Positions 63,381 to 64,000 of a stretch of DNA of 64,000 bases are shown here, piece by piece. The notes under the pieces were generated by a model, which saw only the letters and a list, made by a program, of their open reading frames with translations, searched no databases and was not told the origin of the DNA. Position 1 is the first letter of the stretch. Every line of letters begins with the position of its first letter. The DNA is taken from the NCBI RefSeq assembly GCF_047973035.1, contig NZ_JBKEBF010000031.1, positions 142,924 through 206,923 of the forward strand, in the 5' to 3' direction. The DNA is from Oleidesulfovibrio sp047973035 (GTDB lineage: Bacteria > Desulfobacterota > Desulfovibrionia > Desulfovibrionales > Desulfovibrionaceae). The position numbers and the translations under genes are program-made.

Positions 63381-63716
63381 TCAACCTTTTTTAACGACAG
63401 AAGTCTTCAGCAGCATAGAACCAAAGCCGGGCACCTTGCATGAAATGTCATGCACGCCGTCTTCAGGTTCAATCAGCTTGATGTTTTTTACTTTGGTGCC
63501 CTTTTTAATGGGCGAAGAAGCACCTTTAACTTTCAAGTCCTGAATTACGATAACGGTATCGCCATTTTCCAGAACATTACCGTTGGCATCTTTATACACT
63601 CTTTCTGCTACGTCATCAGCCTTAAACTCGTGGCTGCATTCAGGACAGATAAGCATGCTGCCGTCAGAATACACATATTCAGAATTGCACTGCGGGCAAT
63701 TGGGGAGATTTTCCAT
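63381..63716 (-). CDS. PhnA/YjdM-like zinc-ribbon protein
   Basis: The product has 111 residues. An N-terminal zinc ribbon (NCPQCNSEYVYSDG, then LICPECSHEF) precedes a small beta-barrel (NGDTVIVIQDLKVKG; PIKKGTKVKNIKLIEP). This is the complete YjdM/PhnA family; the old name 'alkylphosphonate uptake' rests on gene position in E. coli and no enzyme activity is established for most members. GGAAG precedes ATG 63716. It is a single-gene unit with a terminator downstream. Confidence 0.92.
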   Translation of the reverse strand: MENLPNCPQCNSEYVYSDGSMLICPECSHEFKADDVAERVYKDANGNVLENGDTVIVIQDLKVKGASSPIKKGTKVKNIKLIEPEDGVHDISCKVPGFGSMLLKTSVVKKG

Positions 63717-63763
63717 AACTTCCTACTTGGTTTTATTTACCCGACGCAACTATAGGGGGACAG

Positions 63764-63965
63764 CCAAGATGAGAAATAGCGTGGAGCCTAAAACAGATAG
63801 GACAAACATAGGACAGATATAGGCCAAATCCGCTACTGGCGCGGCCTTCTAGTGAGTATAGGTCGACTGTTTCGGATAAAAAGAAGGGCGAAATCCAAAA
63901 TGAGAAAAACTCTGGATTTCGCCCTTCTTTGTACACCCAAAATGAGAAATATGTTTGATGAGAAA
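63764..63965 (+). repeat. Cluster of four short direct repeats
   Basis: The 13-mer CCAAAATGAGAAA occurs at 63895-63907 and 63937-63949, with a one-mismatch copy at 63764-63776 (CCAAGATGAGAAA) and a partial copy at 63954-63965 (TTTGATGAGAAA). Multiple short repeats like these occur at the ends of some insertion sequences, but the element, if any, lies beyond the window. Confidence 0.5.
63880..63930. terminator. Long perfect hairpin near the right edge
   Basis: The arms AAAGAAGGGCGAAATCCA and TGGATTTCGCCCTTCTTT pair over 18 bp with a 15-base loop, and the second arm ends in TTT. It may be a terminator for a gene to the right or left, or part of a mobile-element end. Confidence 0.55.
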
Positions 63966-64000
63966 CGTTATTCTTGTGGGATCTTCTTTTCTGGGGTGGC

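Noticed and set aside
63733..63936. A 67-codon frame at the right edge
   Set aside because: It runs through the 18-bp hairpin and the repeats, and its sequence has no coding character.
1..64000. CRISPR arrays, tRNA or rRNA genes
   Set aside because: No regularly spaced repeats and no cloverleaf or rRNA sequence was recognised anywhere in the window.

Overview
The window looks like a chromosomal segment of a sulfate-reducing deltaproteobacterium of the Desulfovibrio type. The evidence is a selenocysteine formate dehydrogenase whose Sec falls at residue 192 (the position reported for the D. vulgaris FdhAB enzyme), a group-B-like [FeFe] hydrogenase, a full set of formate-dehydrogenase and molybdenum-cofactor maturation genes, and many chemotaxis and sensor proteins. 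DNA is moderately GC-rich throughout. I found no tRNA, rRNA, CRISPR array or phage module. Species assignment is an inference.

Layout. 1-269: start of a small reverse-strand gene cut by the window edge. 479-8230: a tightly packed forward run of envelope-glycan genes (radical SAM/TPR protein, two MurG-like and two GT4 glycosyltransferases, a histidine phosphatase, a polysaccharide-deacetylase-like protein). 8304-20363: its continuation, a minimal FtsX permease, a methyltransferase, a LolD-like ATPase, a 1,846-residue fusion of a degenerate M28-peptidase-like region to FtsX domains, and two OPT-like polytopic proteins, closed by a terminator. This 20-kb block is the best candidate for an undescribed system, perhaps one that makes and moves a surface glycan or glycolipid.

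20729-26101 (reverse): a KefB-type antiporter, a decayed hydG with at least two lesions, and an intact [FeFe] hydrogenase. 26386-29443 (reverse): a cyclic-nucleotide-binding-domain protein and an ABC exporter whose nucleotide-binding domain seems to carry a triplicated Q-loop segment. 29553-32536 (forward): a membrane SpoIIE phosphatase with its own anti-sigma-kinase-like domain, followed by a STAS antagonist.

32632-37420 (reverse): mobB, fdhB and the Sec-containing fdhA, with a hairpin-rich fdhA leader and a transposase-like gene upstream. 39050-46575: a TlpA-like thioredoxin, a three-gene signalling operon (binding protein, Cys-rich histidine kinase, response regulator with STAS output) and a secreted WG-repeat-like protein. 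46716-50005 (reverse): moaA-mobA-fdhD-fdhE, which should supply cofactor assembly, sulfuration and maturation to the formate dehydrogenase.

50396-63716: an exported MsrB, two chemoreceptors, a deaminase-type amidohydrolase with an NCS2 permease, a HlyD/ABC/ABC-2 efflux operon, and a PhnA/YjdM-like protein. The last 240 bases hold a strong hairpin and four copies of a short repeat that may mark the edge of a mobile element.
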